From positions 1 to 64,000 of the forward strand of contig CACWYV010000006.1 in NCBI GenBank assembly GCA_902765225.1: DNA of 64,000 bases, read 5' to 3'. The notes beneath the pieces are model-generated. The model was not told the origin of the DNA, made no database searches, and worked only from the letters and a program-made list of their open reading frames with translations. How positions within the stretch are numbered: the first letter of the stretch is position 1; each line of letters starts with the position of its first letter. Of this stretch, positions 51,197 through 59,814 are shown in pieces. Origin of the DNA: Candidatus Avelusimicrobium intestinale. GTDB taxonomy: Bacteria > Elusimicrobiota > Elusimicrobia > Elusimicrobiales > Elusimicrobiaceae. Position numbers and translations under genes: made by a program.

Positions 51197-52936
51197 TTAT
51201 TTATTCTGGCCGGTGCGGTCCTTGCGGTCAAAATAGTGCGTATGCAAGAGTTCATGCGCCTTATGTCCGCCGATTTTATCAAAAATGCGGCCGTAAAGAG
51301 CCATCACATCTTTGTTGTCTTGGGATTTGTAATCCAGCTTTGCGTCGTCGTCATACAATCCTTTCGCACGGTTTTTGCGGGCTTGCCACCCCTCAAACTG
51401 CGGCTGTCCGGCCCCTGCCACACAACCGCCTTGGCAAGACATGACTTCAATAAAGTCATATTTATTTTTACCGGCCTTAATATCATCAAGCAATTTGCGC
51501 GCATTGCGAAGCCCGCTGACTACCGCTACGCGGACCGTCTTGCCCGCCACAGTCAGTTCAGCTTCTTTCACAGTGCGGTTGGCCCGCAAGGCACTCAAAT
51601 CCAACTTGCCCGTACCTTTAGGGTCTAGCTCGGCCACGGCAAAACGAAGGGCTGCTTCCATCACGCCACCGGACGCACCAAAAATGACACCAGCGCCCGT
51701 TTTTGTACCGAACGGGTGGTCAAATTCTTCGTCTTTGAGACTGGCAAAATCAATACCGGCTTCTTTAATCATCCGGGCCAAACCAACAGTGGTTACAACA
51801 TGGTCCGTATCCGGATTGCCATCCACATAAAACTCATCGCGTTTACATTCTGCTTTTTTAGCCGAGCACGGCATAATTGCCACCACAACGAGATCTTCGC
51901 GTTTTCCGCCGCGTTCCACAAAGTCGGCCTTAATGACCGGCCCCATCATCTGCATCGGGGAGCGCGCTGTAGAAAGGTTAGGGATAAATTCCGGAGTAAA
52001 CTTTTCCACATAATTGACCCACGCCGGGCAGCAGCTGGTCAGTTGCGGCAAATTCTTGCCTTGCGTGAAGCGTTGTAAGAACTCGGTAGCTTCTTCCACA
52101 ATCGTTAAATCCGCCGCAAATGCCGTATCGTACACGAAGTCAAAACCCAACATCCGTAAAGCCGCAGCGATTTTCCCATCAATACTTTTGCCTTGCGGCA
52201 AACCGAAAATTTCACCCAACCCTACACGTACGGCCGGAGCAATGTGTACGGCTACCTTTTTAGCCGGGTTATTGATTTCTTTAAATACTTGTTCAATTTC
52301 GCTGTTGTTCGGCGTTAAAGCACCCGTCGGACAAACGCGCGCGCACTGACCGCAAGATACACATTCGTGGCTTTCGCCCATTCCTTTATCAAAAGCCGGG
52401 GTAATTTTAGCGCGGTAACCGCGGAAGGCAAAATCAATCGCACCGATACCTTGGACTTCGTTGCAAATACGCACACAGTTGCCGCACAAGATACATTTGC
52501 TGTTATCTCGCACGAGCGCGGCGGAAGTCGTATCGCGGTTGATTTCTTTTTGTTTGGCTTTAAAGCGGATTTCCGTAATACCCATCTCTTCGGCTAATTT
52601 CTGCAGTTTGCAATTGCCGGATTTGGTGCAAAGCGTACAATTGTGGTTGCCGGACGCCAACAATAATTCCAAATTTACGCGGCGCAAGCGACGCACTTCA
52701 TCCGTATTGATATGAACATTCATACCCGCTTTCGGGGCGACGCAACACGAAGCCACAATGCCCATACCGTCCACCTCTACCAAGCACAAACGGCAAGCTC
52801 CGTAAATTTCCAATTCCGGCTGGTAACAGAACGTCGTAATGTTGAAATTGGCCTTGCGGATTAACTCCAACAAATTCCGTTCGCCTTCAATGGCTACTTT
52901 TTTCCCTTCAATAATTACAAAGTTTTCGTTTTCCAT
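51197..52936 (-). CDS. hydA: [FeFe] hydrogenase catalytic subunit, HydA/HndD type
   Basis: 579 residues. N-terminal 2Fe-2S domain (CYQPELEIYGACRLC), His-ligated 4Fe-4S (HNCTLCTKSGNC), two 4Fe-4S (CILCGNCVRIC, CVSCGQCARVC), then the H-cluster blocks LTSCCPAW, MPCSAKKAE and EVMSCQGGCVAGAGQP, and a small-subunit-like tail. It makes or uses H2. As the last gene of a trimeric operon it probably couples ferredoxin and NADH (electron-confurcating type). Confidence 0.97.
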   Translation of the reverse strand: MENENFVIIEGKKVAIEGERNLLELIRKANFNITTFCYQPELEIYGACRLCLVEVDGMGIVASCCVAPKAGMNVHINTDEVRRLRRVNLELLLASGNHNCTLCTKSGNCKLQKLAEEMGITEIRFKAKQKEINRDTTSAALVRDNSKCILCGNCVRICNEVQGIGAIDFAFRGYRAKITPAFDKGMGESHECVSCGQCARVCPTGALTPNNSEIEQVFKEINNPAKKVAVHIAPAVRVGLGEIFGLPQGKSIDGKIAAALRMLGFDFVYDTAFAADLTIVEEATEFLQRFTQGKNLPQLTSCCPAWVNYVEKFTPEFIPNLSTARSPMQMMGPVIKADFVERGGKREDLVVVAIMPCSAKKAECKRDEFYVDGNPDTDHVVTTVGLARMIKEAGIDFASLKDEEFDHPFGTKTGAGVIFGASGGVMEAALRFAVAELDPKGTGKLDLSALRANRTVKEAELTVAGKTVRVAVVSGLRNARKLLDDIKAGKNKYDFIEVMSCQGGCVAGAGQPQFEGWQARKNRAKGLYDDDAKLDYKSQDNKDVMALYGRIFDKIGGHKAHELLHTHYFDRKDRTGQNK

Positions 52937-52945
52937 AACCTTTCC

Positions 52946-54829
52946 TTACGCGCCGATCTTTACCGCGCCGAATTTACAAGTAGATTTGCAACTGCCGCAT
53001 TTGATACATTTTTTGGGGTCAATCACATGCGGTTTACCCACGGCCCCCGTAATGGCTTGCACCGGGCAGGCCCGTTTACACATTCCGCAGCCTTTGCATT
53101 TGGCGGCGTCAATTTCATACTTGGCAAGTGCTTTACACACACCGGCCGGGCAGCGTTTTTCAACGACGTGGGCCAAATATTCATCCTTAAAATACTTCAA
53201 GGTAGAAAGCACCGGATTGGGCGCCGTCTTCCCTAACGCGCAAAGTGAAGATTTCTGTACGGCCTTGGCCAAATCTTCCAGCGTCTCCAACGTTTTCATC
53301 GTTCCGCGGCCTTCGCAAATATCCGTTAAGAGCGAGAGCATCTGGTCCGTTCCTTCGCGGCACGGAACACATTTCCCGCACGATTCGCGTTTCGTAAATT
53401 CCAAGAAGAAGCGGGCAACATTAACCATACAGGTTTTTTGGTTCATCACGACAAGTCCGCCCGAACCGATCATCGCACCGGCCGATTTGAGCGAATCAAA
53501 ATCAAGCGGCACATCGTAATGTTCTTTGGTCAAACATCCGCCCGAAGGCCCCCCGATTTGAGCCGCCTTAAAAGCGTCCGGATTAACGGTACCGTCGCTA
53601 TCGGTGGTTCCGCCGGCTACGTCGTTAATAACCTGGCGCAACGTTGTGCCCATCGGCACTTCCACAAGACCGGTGTTGGCAATGTGACCGGTTACAGCGA
53701 ATGTTTTAGTACCCGGGCTGGTGGGTGTGCCGATTTTAGCAAAGTTTTCACCGCCCATTTCCAACACTTTGGCTACCGTGGCCAATGTTTCCACGTTATT
53801 AATGACGGTCGGTTTACCGAAAAGTCCGCTGTGTGCCGGGAACGGCGGTTTGACTTTGGGCATACCGCGTTTCCCTTCCACGGAAGCAATTAAAGCAGTT
53901 TCTTCACCGCACACAAACGCGCCGGCTCCTTCCATCACATTAATTTTGAAATTTTTACCGGAACCGAAAATATTTTCGCCTAAAATACCCAACGCTTCGG
54001 CTTGTTCAATGGCTTTGCGCACGCGTTTAATGGCGAGTGGGTATTCCATACGCACATAAATATACCCTTCGTCTGCACCAATGGCACGCGCGGCAATCAT
54101 CATCCCTTCCAACACCGCATTGGGGTTTCCTTCCATAACGGAGCGGTCCATAAACGCACCCGGATCCCCTTCGTCGGCATTGCAGATGACGTACTTTTTC
54201 CCTTCGGGTTCAATGCGGGCAAATTCCCATTTTTTACCGGTCGGGAAACCACCACCGCCACGTCCGCGCAGGCCCGATTTAATCATTTCTTCGCAAACTT
54301 GTTTATCGGTCATTTCCAGATAAACCCGTTTGGCCTGAGCATACCCGCCGTGGGCAATATATTCGTTAATATCTTCCGGATTGATGCGTCCGCAATCAGC
54401 TAGCAAAATACGCTGCTGTCTGGCATAGAACGGAATATCCGCCACCGTTTTAGATTTCTGGTTATTGGCCGGGTTGTGGTATAACAAACGGTCAATTACT
54501 TCGCCTTTGAGCAACGTCTTTTCAATAATTTCAGGAACGTCGGCTACTTTGACTTTGGTGTAGAAAATATCACCCACGCTCACGAGCGGCCCTTGGGCAC
54601 AAAACCCGCGGCAACCGCTTAAACTTAAATAGTTCTCGCGGCAACCCTTGGATACTTCCACGCTGCAAGCCACGCCACGTTTTTCCATTTCTTGTTGGAA
54701 TGCTTTATAGACGTCCAACGAACCGCCCGCAATACACCCTGTTCCGCCGCAAATAACAATGCGGTGTTTGATATTTTTGTATGCTTCGTTAAAATCTTTA
54801 GCAATTTGAGCAATATCTTTTGTTGCCAT
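52946..54829 (-). CDS. hydB: Hydrogenase NADH/flavin subunit, HydB/NuoF type
   Basis: 627 residues from ATG 54829 (MATKDIAQIAKDF). N-terminal thioredoxin-like 2Fe-2S domain (CGGTGCIAGG, CRGFCAQGP), NuoF core with FMN/NADH loops (GRGGGGFPTGKKWEF, CNADEGDPGAFMDR), the 4Fe-4S motif ESCGKCVPCREGTDQM, and a C-terminal 2x4Fe-4S ferredoxin domain (CKGCGMCKRACPV, CIKCGSCKSTC). It binds NAD(H) and is the bifurcation site in homologues. It lies 9 bases upstream of hydA. Confidence 0.96.
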   Translation of the reverse strand: MATKDIAQIAKDFNEAYKNIKHRIVICGGTGCIAGGSLDVYKAFQQEMEKRGVACSVEVSKGCRENYLSLSGCRGFCAQGPLVSVGDIFYTKVKVADVPEIIEKTLLKGEVIDRLLYHNPANNQKSKTVADIPFYARQQRILLADCGRINPEDINEYIAHGGYAQAKRVYLEMTDKQVCEEMIKSGLRGRGGGGFPTGKKWEFARIEPEGKKYVICNADEGDPGAFMDRSVMEGNPNAVLEGMMIAARAIGADEGYIYVRMEYPLAIKRVRKAIEQAEALGILGENIFGSGKNFKINVMEGAGAFVCGEETALIASVEGKRGMPKVKPPFPAHSGLFGKPTVINNVETLATVAKVLEMGGENFAKIGTPTSPGTKTFAVTGHIANTGLVEVPMGTTLRQVINDVAGGTTDSDGTVNPDAFKAAQIGGPSGGCLTKEHYDVPLDFDSLKSAGAMIGSGGLVVMNQKTCMVNVARFFLEFTKRESCGKCVPCREGTDQMLSLLTDICEGRGTMKTLETLEDLAKAVQKSSLCALGKTAPNPVLSTLKYFKDEYLAHVVEKRCPAGVCKALAKYEIDAAKCKGCGMCKRACPVQAITGAVGKPHVIDPKKCIKCGSCKSTCKFGAVKIGA

Positions 54830-54830
54830 A

Positions 54831-55307
54831 TTATTTGGCCTCCGCTTTGAGGACTTCGTCAATCAATTCTTCGGCCTTGGCCGGGGTGACTTGACCGTGG
54901 ACGACTTCATCCACCACCATCACCGGCGCGAGCCCGCATGCACCCAAGCAGGAAACACATTCCAGCGTAAATAACAAATCTTCGGTTGTTTCCTGCCCTT
55001 CTTTGAGTTTCAGTTTTTTCTTGACGGCTTCAATGATACCCGCCGAACCTTTTACGTGGCACGCCGTACCGTTACAAACGCGAACGATGTGTTTGCCCTT
55101 AGGCGTAATGGCAAAGTGGGCAAAAAACGTCGCCACGCCAAATACTTTAGCGGGCGAGATACCCAACTCGTTGGCGATATAGCGCATGACATCTTCCGGC
55201 AGGAAGTGGTAAGCATCTTGCACTTTTTGCAAGATGGGAATCAACTTGGCGCTATCGTAATTATTTTCTTGTAAGATTTGCGCCGCGGGTTTGAATCTAT
55301 CTGACAT
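54831..55307 (-). CDS. hydC: Hydrogenase 2Fe-2S subunit, HydC/NuoE type
   Basis: 158 residues: an N-terminal helical bundle (KLIPILQKVQDAYHFLPEDVMRYIANELGI) and a thioredoxin-like fold whose four Cys ligands appear in VCNGTACHVKG and CVSCLGACGLAPVMVV. It relays electrons in the HydABC complex. First gene of the operon; GAGGAG precedes the ATG, and hydB starts 1 base after the stop. Confidence 0.95.
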   Translation of the reverse strand: MSDRFKPAAQILQENNYDSAKLIPILQKVQDAYHFLPEDVMRYIANELGISPAKVFGVATFFAHFAITPKGKHIVRVCNGTACHVKGSAGIIEAVKKKLKLKEGQETTEDLLFTLECVSCLGACGLAPVMVVDEVVHGQVTPAKAEELIDEVLKAEAK

Positions 55308-55392
55308 AATTTCTCCTCTAGAAGTTTACTGCCAAAACGTCTTACTGCACAAAAAAATCCCCGGGGGGATAAGACGCAGGTCCGTTCTTCTT

Positions 55393-55422
55393 ATTATATC
55401 TTTTCCTGTAAAAACACGTCAA
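55393..55422 (-). promoter_or_regulatory. Promoter of hydCBA
   Basis: Minus strand: TTGACG (55417-55422), 18-base spacer, TATAAT (55393-55398), about 85 bases upstream of hydC. A G/C-rich hairpin (ATCCCCCCGGGGAT) lies in the leader near 55355-55371. Confidence 0.82.
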
Positions 55423-55434
55423 GGTGACACCGTC

Positions 55435-56502
55435 CTACAGTATAATACACAAAGCCACAAAATATCCGATAATCAGCATTAGACCAGTCGGTATCGCCAC
55501 GGAGGCCCATTCCCGGCTTTTAATACCCAGTTTTTCGGCAGCCACAATATTGGGCAAATTGCCCTGCACTAACATACTGCCGAAGGCTACCAATCCCAGC
55601 ACCATGTACGTCAAATCATGAGACGAAATGGTGGGAAAAATTTCAATAGCGGCCAGGGTAGCGTTGTCAATAATGACAGACACGGAATTGGCAAAAAATA
55701 AAACTTTTCCGTTTAAGTACGGAAGCGTGCTTTGGGCCAAAGGCCGTAAACCCGTGCTGATAAGTTGCAAAGCCGCCACAAATATGTAAATACGGCCGGT
55801 ACGGTGCAAGACAGAACTGTACGTTTCTTTGTCTTCGCGGATGAACATCTGCAGCCCGGCTCCGGCGTGACGGGCCGAATAACCGGCTGCCGCCGCCAGG
55901 ACTAACACGCCCGGGAAAATCCACCCGAAAAAATGCCTTAACAGAAAGAAAAAATCGGCATGGTACGGAGAACCACTCAACACATGATAGATAACTAACC
56001 CCATCGGCTCTACCATCGGCGTTAGAACCGCCCCCAACCCGATAGCATAACAAGCAAATACGGTAATGCAAACAGCGGTGCGGTGCTCTAAATTTACCAC
56101 TTTGAGCACTTCGGCCAGTACCAACGCAGAAACCGTTACACTAATGACGGACGACGTCATCCCCAACACCAGCACCAACAGGGCAAAACTGTAGCGCGGG
56201 TCCAAGCGTTTAAAAAACATAAATAAAACGCGGAAAATATAGCGCGAGTAATTGTTGAAGATAACACTGACCACCAAGACCACAAAGGCCACTACAACCG
56301 GGTCTTTGAGCGTACGGTAGAGAAAATCCACATTCCACCCACCGCTGACGGTAACAGCCGCGGCACCCACTCCTAACAAAAATAACTCCAAGTGGCTTTC
56401 TACCCAGCGGGATCTAAACGGCCAAACAAGCAGATTAATGGCAATTATTCCCAGGATGATGTTTTTCCATAACGCAGCGGACGCGACCAGACTTGTTTCC
56501 AT
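55435..56502 (-). CDS. DUF1646-like cation transporter
   Basis: 355 residues with about 10 membrane helices. The halves carry related blocks (VVSVIFNNYSRYIFR, FANSVSVIIDNATLAAIEI and FGSMLVQGNLPNIVAAEKLG), as in ion-transporter superfamily members of the NhaD/ArsB kind. The sequence fits DUF1646 proteins, annotated as putative Na+/H+ antiporters mostly in anaerobes and methanogens. The ion is unproven. The ATG follows a TAAAAT by six bases and has no ribosome site. Confidence 0.72.
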   Translation of the reverse strand: METSLVASAALWKNIILGIIAINLLVWPFRSRWVESHLELFLLGVGAAAVTVSGGWNVDFLYRTLKDPVVVAFVVLVVSVIFNNYSRYIFRVLFMFFKRLDPRYSFALLVLVLGMTSSVISVTVSALVLAEVLKVVNLEHRTAVCITVFACYAIGLGAVLTPMVEPMGLVIYHVLSGSPYHADFFFLLRHFFGWIFPGVLVLAAAAGYSARHAGAGLQMFIREDKETYSSVLHRTGRIYIFVAALQLISTGLRPLAQSTLPYLNGKVLFFANSVSVIIDNATLAAIEIFPTISSHDLTYMVLGLVAFGSMLVQGNLPNIVAAEKLGIKSREWASVAIPTGLMLIIGYFVALCIIL

Positions 56503-56508
56503 AGATAT

Positions 56509-56514
56509 ATTTTA
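56509..56514 (-). promoter_or_regulatory. -10 box of a leaderless promoter
   Basis: Minus strand TAAAAT, then ATATCT, then the ATG at 56502, so +1 should be at the start codon. Confidence 0.5.
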
Positions 56515-56608
56515 CCAAAAAAGTGGTCCCGGCGAAATGCTATACACGCTTCCAAAATGTAGTATAATATACGGGTAAATTTATTTACACACAAGGAGAA
56601 TGTAAACC

Positions 56609-57220
56609 ATGAAAAAAGTCATTGTTTTCAGTTTCACGCTGGGTCTGTTGGCCGTAATCAGCACAGCCGCTTATGCCGCCGAAGATTGCGGTTGCAAAAA
56701 AATGGATGTGGTGTGCGTCAATAACTGCACGATGTCCAAACTCAGTGCGTTGCGCCAAAACATTCAAGCCCAGAAAGAGGCCGCCAACAGCCAAAATTCC
56801 GCCAAAGCGAAAGCCGAAGCTAAAGCTAAAATAAAGGCCGAAAAAGAAGCTGCAAAAGCGGAAGCCAAACAGGCTAAAGCCGAAGCGAAAGCTAAAGCCA
56901 AAGCTGAAAAAGAAGCCGCTAAAGCCCAAGCTGCCGAAGCCAAAGCCCAAGCTAAACAAGCCAAAGCTGAGGCAAAAGCCCAAGTTCAAGAAGCCAAAAC
57001 AACCGTAAAAGAAACGGCGAAGGAACAAAAAGCAACTGCTAAGGCCCAAGCCAAACAAGTCAAAGCCAACGCCGAAGCCCAAAAAGCCGAAGTAAAGGCC
57101 ACGGCTAAAAACGCCAAGAAAGAAGCCAAAGCCCAAAAGGAAGACGTTAAAAAAGCAGCCAAAGACGCCAAAAAAGCTTGGAAAGACGAAAAGAAAGCGT
57201 GGAAAGAAATCACCAAATAA
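56609..57220 (+). CDS. Exported Lys/Ala/Glu-rich helical protein with Cys-rich head
   Basis: 203 residues. Signal peptide (MKKVIVFSFTLGLLAVISTAAYA); a short head with four Cys (CGCKKMDVVCVNNC); then about 150 residues made almost only of Ala, Lys, Glu and Gln in KAEAKAKxKAEKEAAKAxA repeats, an extended single helix or coiled coil reminiscent of TolA domain II or histone-like tails. The end is basic and Trp-containing (KKAWKDEKKAWKEITK). The function is unknown; periplasmic spacer or anionic-polymer binding are guesses. AAGGAG precedes the ATG. Confidence 0.8.
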   Translation: MKKVIVFSFTLGLLAVISTAAYAAEDCGCKKMDVVCVNNCTMSKLSALRQNIQAQKEAANSQNSAKAKAEAKAKIKAEKEAAKAEAKQAKAEAKAKAKAEKEAAKAQAAEAKAQAKQAKAEAKAQVQEAKTTVKETAKEQKATAKAQAKQVKANAEAQKAEVKATAKNAKKEAKAQKEDVKKAAKDAKKAWKDEKKAWKEITK

Positions 57221-57239
57221 GTTGATTTTCACTACACTT

Positions 57240-57270
57240 AAAACAACCCCCGCCCACCGGGGGTTGTTTC
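57240..57270 (+). terminator. Intrinsic terminator
   Basis: AAACAACCCCC/GGGGGTTGTTT with loop GCCCACC. Confidence 0.85.
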
Positions 57271-57372
57271 GTTTAAAAAACTGGCATAAATATGCTATAC
57301 TAAAGCCGATACAGTTTAAATAGTTCCCAGGAGATACTATGACAACCCCCAAAAAGGAAAACTTTATTCATA

Positions 57373-57382
57373 CCCCCCCCCC
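57373..57382 (+). repeat. C10 homopolymer between a good start site and the pilin frame
   Basis: A ribosome site (AGGAGA) and ATG 57339 open a frame that reads [15 protein letters not shown] and then enters ten Cs. With ten Cs it stops at TAA soon after; with nine it would run in frame into the pilin. It could be a slipped-strand switch or an assembly artefact. Confidence 0.6.
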
Positions 57383-57426
57383 GTCGGTGGGGAGGCCTTC
57401 GTGTTGTAAATAAAATCAATGTCATT

Positions 57427-57927
57427 TTGTGCTTGACACGGAACCCATCCGCTTTTACCCTCATTGAATTGTTAGTAGTCGTACTCATTATTGGCATACT
57501 CGCTTCTATTGCTCTACCGCAATACCGCAAGGCCGTAGATAAAGCCCGTTTGATTAAATATGTACAAGTAGCCCAAGGAATCAAAAAAGCCCAAGAGGCC
57601 TATTATATGGCAACCGGACAATATGCCTTTGATTTAAAACTGCTGTCCATTGACTACGCAGCCGATTGTTCCTACGCCGACACCTTAAACAAATTGACGT
57701 GTCCCAACGGATTTCTAATAGATAACGGCGCCCCTGACGGGAATCTATCCGGATGTTTATTAATTTCGTTATGTCCCGGGAACAATACGGCATACGCCTC
57801 CTGCTCCGCCACCGCCGAAATGAGGTATTGGATTTGGTATGACTACGCCAATAACGAGGAAAGACGCGGGACAACACGCTGTGAAGGGCGTACAGACCGT
57901 TGGGAATCTGTTTGCAAATCCATGTAA
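57427..57927 (+). CDS. Type IV pilin; intact frame lacks its own good start
   Basis: Core [32 protein letters not shown] and [20 protein letters not shown] is a class III pilin. The residue before the cut is Ala rather than Gly. The head has Cys pairs expected to form a disulfide loop. The listed span uses TTG 57427, since no ATG or GTG with a ribosome site lies in this frame. The likely real start is ATG 57339 with AGGAGA, giving a leader of about 40 residues, but the C10 tract puts it one base out of frame. Pilus subunit or minor pilin. Confidence 0.75.
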   Translation: MCLTRNPSAFTLIELLVVVLIIGILASIALPQYRKAVDKARLIKYVQVAQGIKKAQEAYYMATGQYAFDLKLLSIDYAADCSYADTLNKLTCPNGFLIDNGAPDGNLSGCLLISLCPGNNTAYASCSATAEMRYWIWYDYANNEERRGTTRCEGRTDRWESVCKSM

Positions 57928-57932
57928 AAAAC

Positions 57933-57957
57933 ACTCCCCGGGTAGTTCCCGGGGAGT
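57933..57957. terminator. Bidirectional terminator
   Basis: Ten-pair stem ACTCCCCGGG/CCCGGGGAGT between the pilin gene and the convergent operon ending at 57982. A TTTTTT run follows on the minus strand. Confidence 0.85.
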
Positions 57958-57981
57958 ATCGTTTATAAGTACAATACTTGA

Positions 57982-58497
57982 TTATTTCTTGGCGGCTACT
58001 TCGGTGCGGATTTTATTGAACAGATTGTCTGCCGTGGCCCGTTCCAAGAACGCTTCCCACTCTTGCGGGGTCAGTTCAAAATCATCCATCACAATATACG
58101 AAATTTCCTTCGCCACGTCTTTGCCTGTTTTGTGTTGGTCGGCATATTGGTTTTCCAACTCCACATACCGGCGGGCAATGGCTTCGTCAATTTCCGCTTG
58201 CGTATATTCTGTTTCCCCTTCCTGTGCGGTCAATGTATTGGTATCGGTGATACCCTGCACACGCGACTGGGTAGCAGTATCGGTGCTGTTTAGGGGCGGG
58301 TCACCCGCCGGGACAAACAGTTCGTTGTGTTGGCTGGCCGGCAACTCTTTTTCCGGTGTGCCGATAATCGTTACACGCCCTTGGAGCAAGTTGGAACATG
58401 CCCACGGCTGTACTAAGAAGTAAACGAGTAAAATGGTAGCCACTAAGGCAACGGTTTTTAATAAAATTTTCAACACACTCTTTTCCTCCTGTTTCAT
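57982..58497 (-). CDS. Membrane-anchored protein of unknown function
   Basis: 171 residues from ATG 58497. One N-terminal membrane helix (LKILLKTVALVATILLVYFLV) is followed by a polar, acidic region with helices (EYTQAEIDEAIARRYVELEN) and FELTPQEWEAFLERA. GTG 58476, which starts the protein right at the helix, has AGGAGG at ideal spacing and may be the true start. Last gene of the four-gene envelope operon 60744-57982. No family recognised. Confidence 0.62.
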   Translation of the reverse strand: MKQEEKSVLKILLKTVALVATILLVYFLVQPWACSNLLQGRVTIIGTPEKELPASQHNELFVPAGDPPLNSTDTATQSRVQGITDTNTLTAQEGETEYTQAEIDEAIARRYVELENQYADQHKTGKDVAKEISYIVMDDFELTPQEWEAFLERATADNLFNKIRTEVAAKK

Positions 58498-58522
58498 ATA
58501 GGATACCAAATTTTAGACTATT

Positions 58523-59095
58523 TCAGGGTGTTTTTTTCGCAGCGGGAGCGGATTTTGTTTGCCGTTCCAATATACGTACACTCCGCTGGTATTGCGGATT
58601 AGAAAAAATTTGCTCTATAATTTTGGCAAAATCCGGGTTGCGCATATGTTTATCCACCACCGAACGGATTTGCGGATTGGTTTGAATGAGTTCGGTCAAA
58701 TCGCCGCTGCTGAGGGCTGTTAAATCGGCAGCTTTTTCGCCGCTAGCTTGGGATAAATCCCGGTTAAACGATTGGACGGACGGTTCTTGTTGGTAATCTT
58801 CCACAATGGAGACGATAGTATCTTGGGCTTGGCGCACTTGCGCTTGCGACGAGAGTGGCTTTCCAATCAAAATATCCGAAGGCATTTTGTATTCCTTAAA
58901 CCCATAACTTTGGGGGGCTGCCTTCGGTGCAAGCGAAATCGGCACATGTTGAAACGAAAACGCCCCTTCCCGCTCCAACCGTTCCTGTTCGGCACGGTCT
59001 TGGCGTTCTTCGTACCATTGGCGGCCGCGGACCGCGCCCATAAACAGGAGCGCGGCCGCCATAACCGCTATCAACACGTAACTGGTTTTAGACAT
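58523..59095 (-). CDS. Membrane-anchored protein of unknown function
   Basis: 190 residues: N-terminal signal anchor (SYVLIAVMAAALLFMGAVRG), a charged helix (QWYEERQDRAEQERLEREG), then a soluble part rich in Gln/Ser with a helical end (IRSVVDKHMRNPDFAKIIEQIFSNP). The stop and start share one base with the FKBP gene (TAATG), so translation is coupled. No family recognised. Confidence 0.65.
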   Translation of the reverse strand: MSKTSYVLIAVMAAALLFMGAVRGRQWYEERQDRAEQERLEREGAFSFQHVPISLAPKAAPQSYGFKEYKMPSDILIGKPLSSQAQVRQAQDTIVSIVEDYQQEPSVQSFNRDLSQASGEKAADLTALSSGDLTELIQTNPQIRSVVDKHMRNPDFAKIIEQIFSNPQYQRSVRILERQTKSAPAAKKTP

Positions 59096-59802
59096 TACTG
59101 TACAATTTCCAATAATTCAATATCAAATACGAGTACGGAATTGGGGGCAATCGGCCCGGCCGGACGGCTACCGTACGCAGTATCCGCCGGACAAACGACC
59201 GTAGCGCGGGCACCGGGTTTCAATTGTTGTACGGCCTTGGTCCAGCACGGAATCACGCTGGTGAGTTGCGTTTGGAAAGCCTCACCGCGGTCGCGCGAAC
59301 TGTCAAATTTCGTACCGTCAATCAGCGTACCCGTATAATGTACTTTTACGGTGCTGTCAGCCTTGGGGTTTTTTCCTTTGCCGGAACGCAACAGTTTAAT
59401 CATGGCACCGTTTTCCAATACTTTGACGCCTTTCTCCTTCTTGAAACCGGCCAAATATTCCTCTTGGGCCGCTTGGCGTTTGGCCGCAATGGTTTGGGCG
59501 TCATCACGATATTTTTGGATAATCTGCGGTTTATATTTTTCCAAATCGGTTTGCGACTTTTTACCCAGTAGCGTATCGCGCATCCCTTGGGAGAGGGCTT
59601 TGTAATCGTCCTCATTATCCAAGATTAGCTGCGTTTTGAGGTTGTCACCCAATAAAAAGCCAAGCGAATACAACATTTTATTCCGTTCGGCCGGGTCTTG
59701 CTGGCTGACTGCCGTTTCGGCCGGCTTAGCAGCCGGGGCCGTTTCCTGGGCAAATGCCGCCAACGGACAAGCGAGTAATACTGCTAAAACAACTTTCTTC
59801 AT
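59095..59802 (-). CDS. Periplasmic FKBP-type peptidyl-prolyl isomerase (FkpA/Mip-like)
   Basis: 235 residues. Signal peptide (MKKVVLAVLLACPLAAFA); N-terminal dimerisation helices (NKMLYSLGFLLGDNLKTQL); C-terminal FKBP domain with VKVHYTGTLIDGTKFDSSRDRGE, FQTQLTSVIPCWTKAVQQLKPG and TAYGSRPAGPIAPNSVLVFDIELLEI. It isomerises X-Pro bonds and acts as a chaperone for envelope proteins. Second gene of its operon; AAGGAG precedes the ATG. Confidence 0.95.
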   Translation of the reverse strand: MKKVVLAVLLACPLAAFAQETAPAAKPAETAVSQQDPAERNKMLYSLGFLLGDNLKTQLILDNEDDYKALSQGMRDTLLGKKSQTDLEKYKPQIIQKYRDDAQTIAAKRQAAQEEYLAGFKKEKGVKVLENGAMIKLLRSGKGKNPKADSTVKVHYTGTLIDGTKFDSSRDRGEAFQTQLTSVIPCWTKAVQQLKPGARATVVCPADTAYGSRPAGPIAPNSVLVFDIELLEIVQ

Positions 59803-59814
59803 ATATCATTCTCC

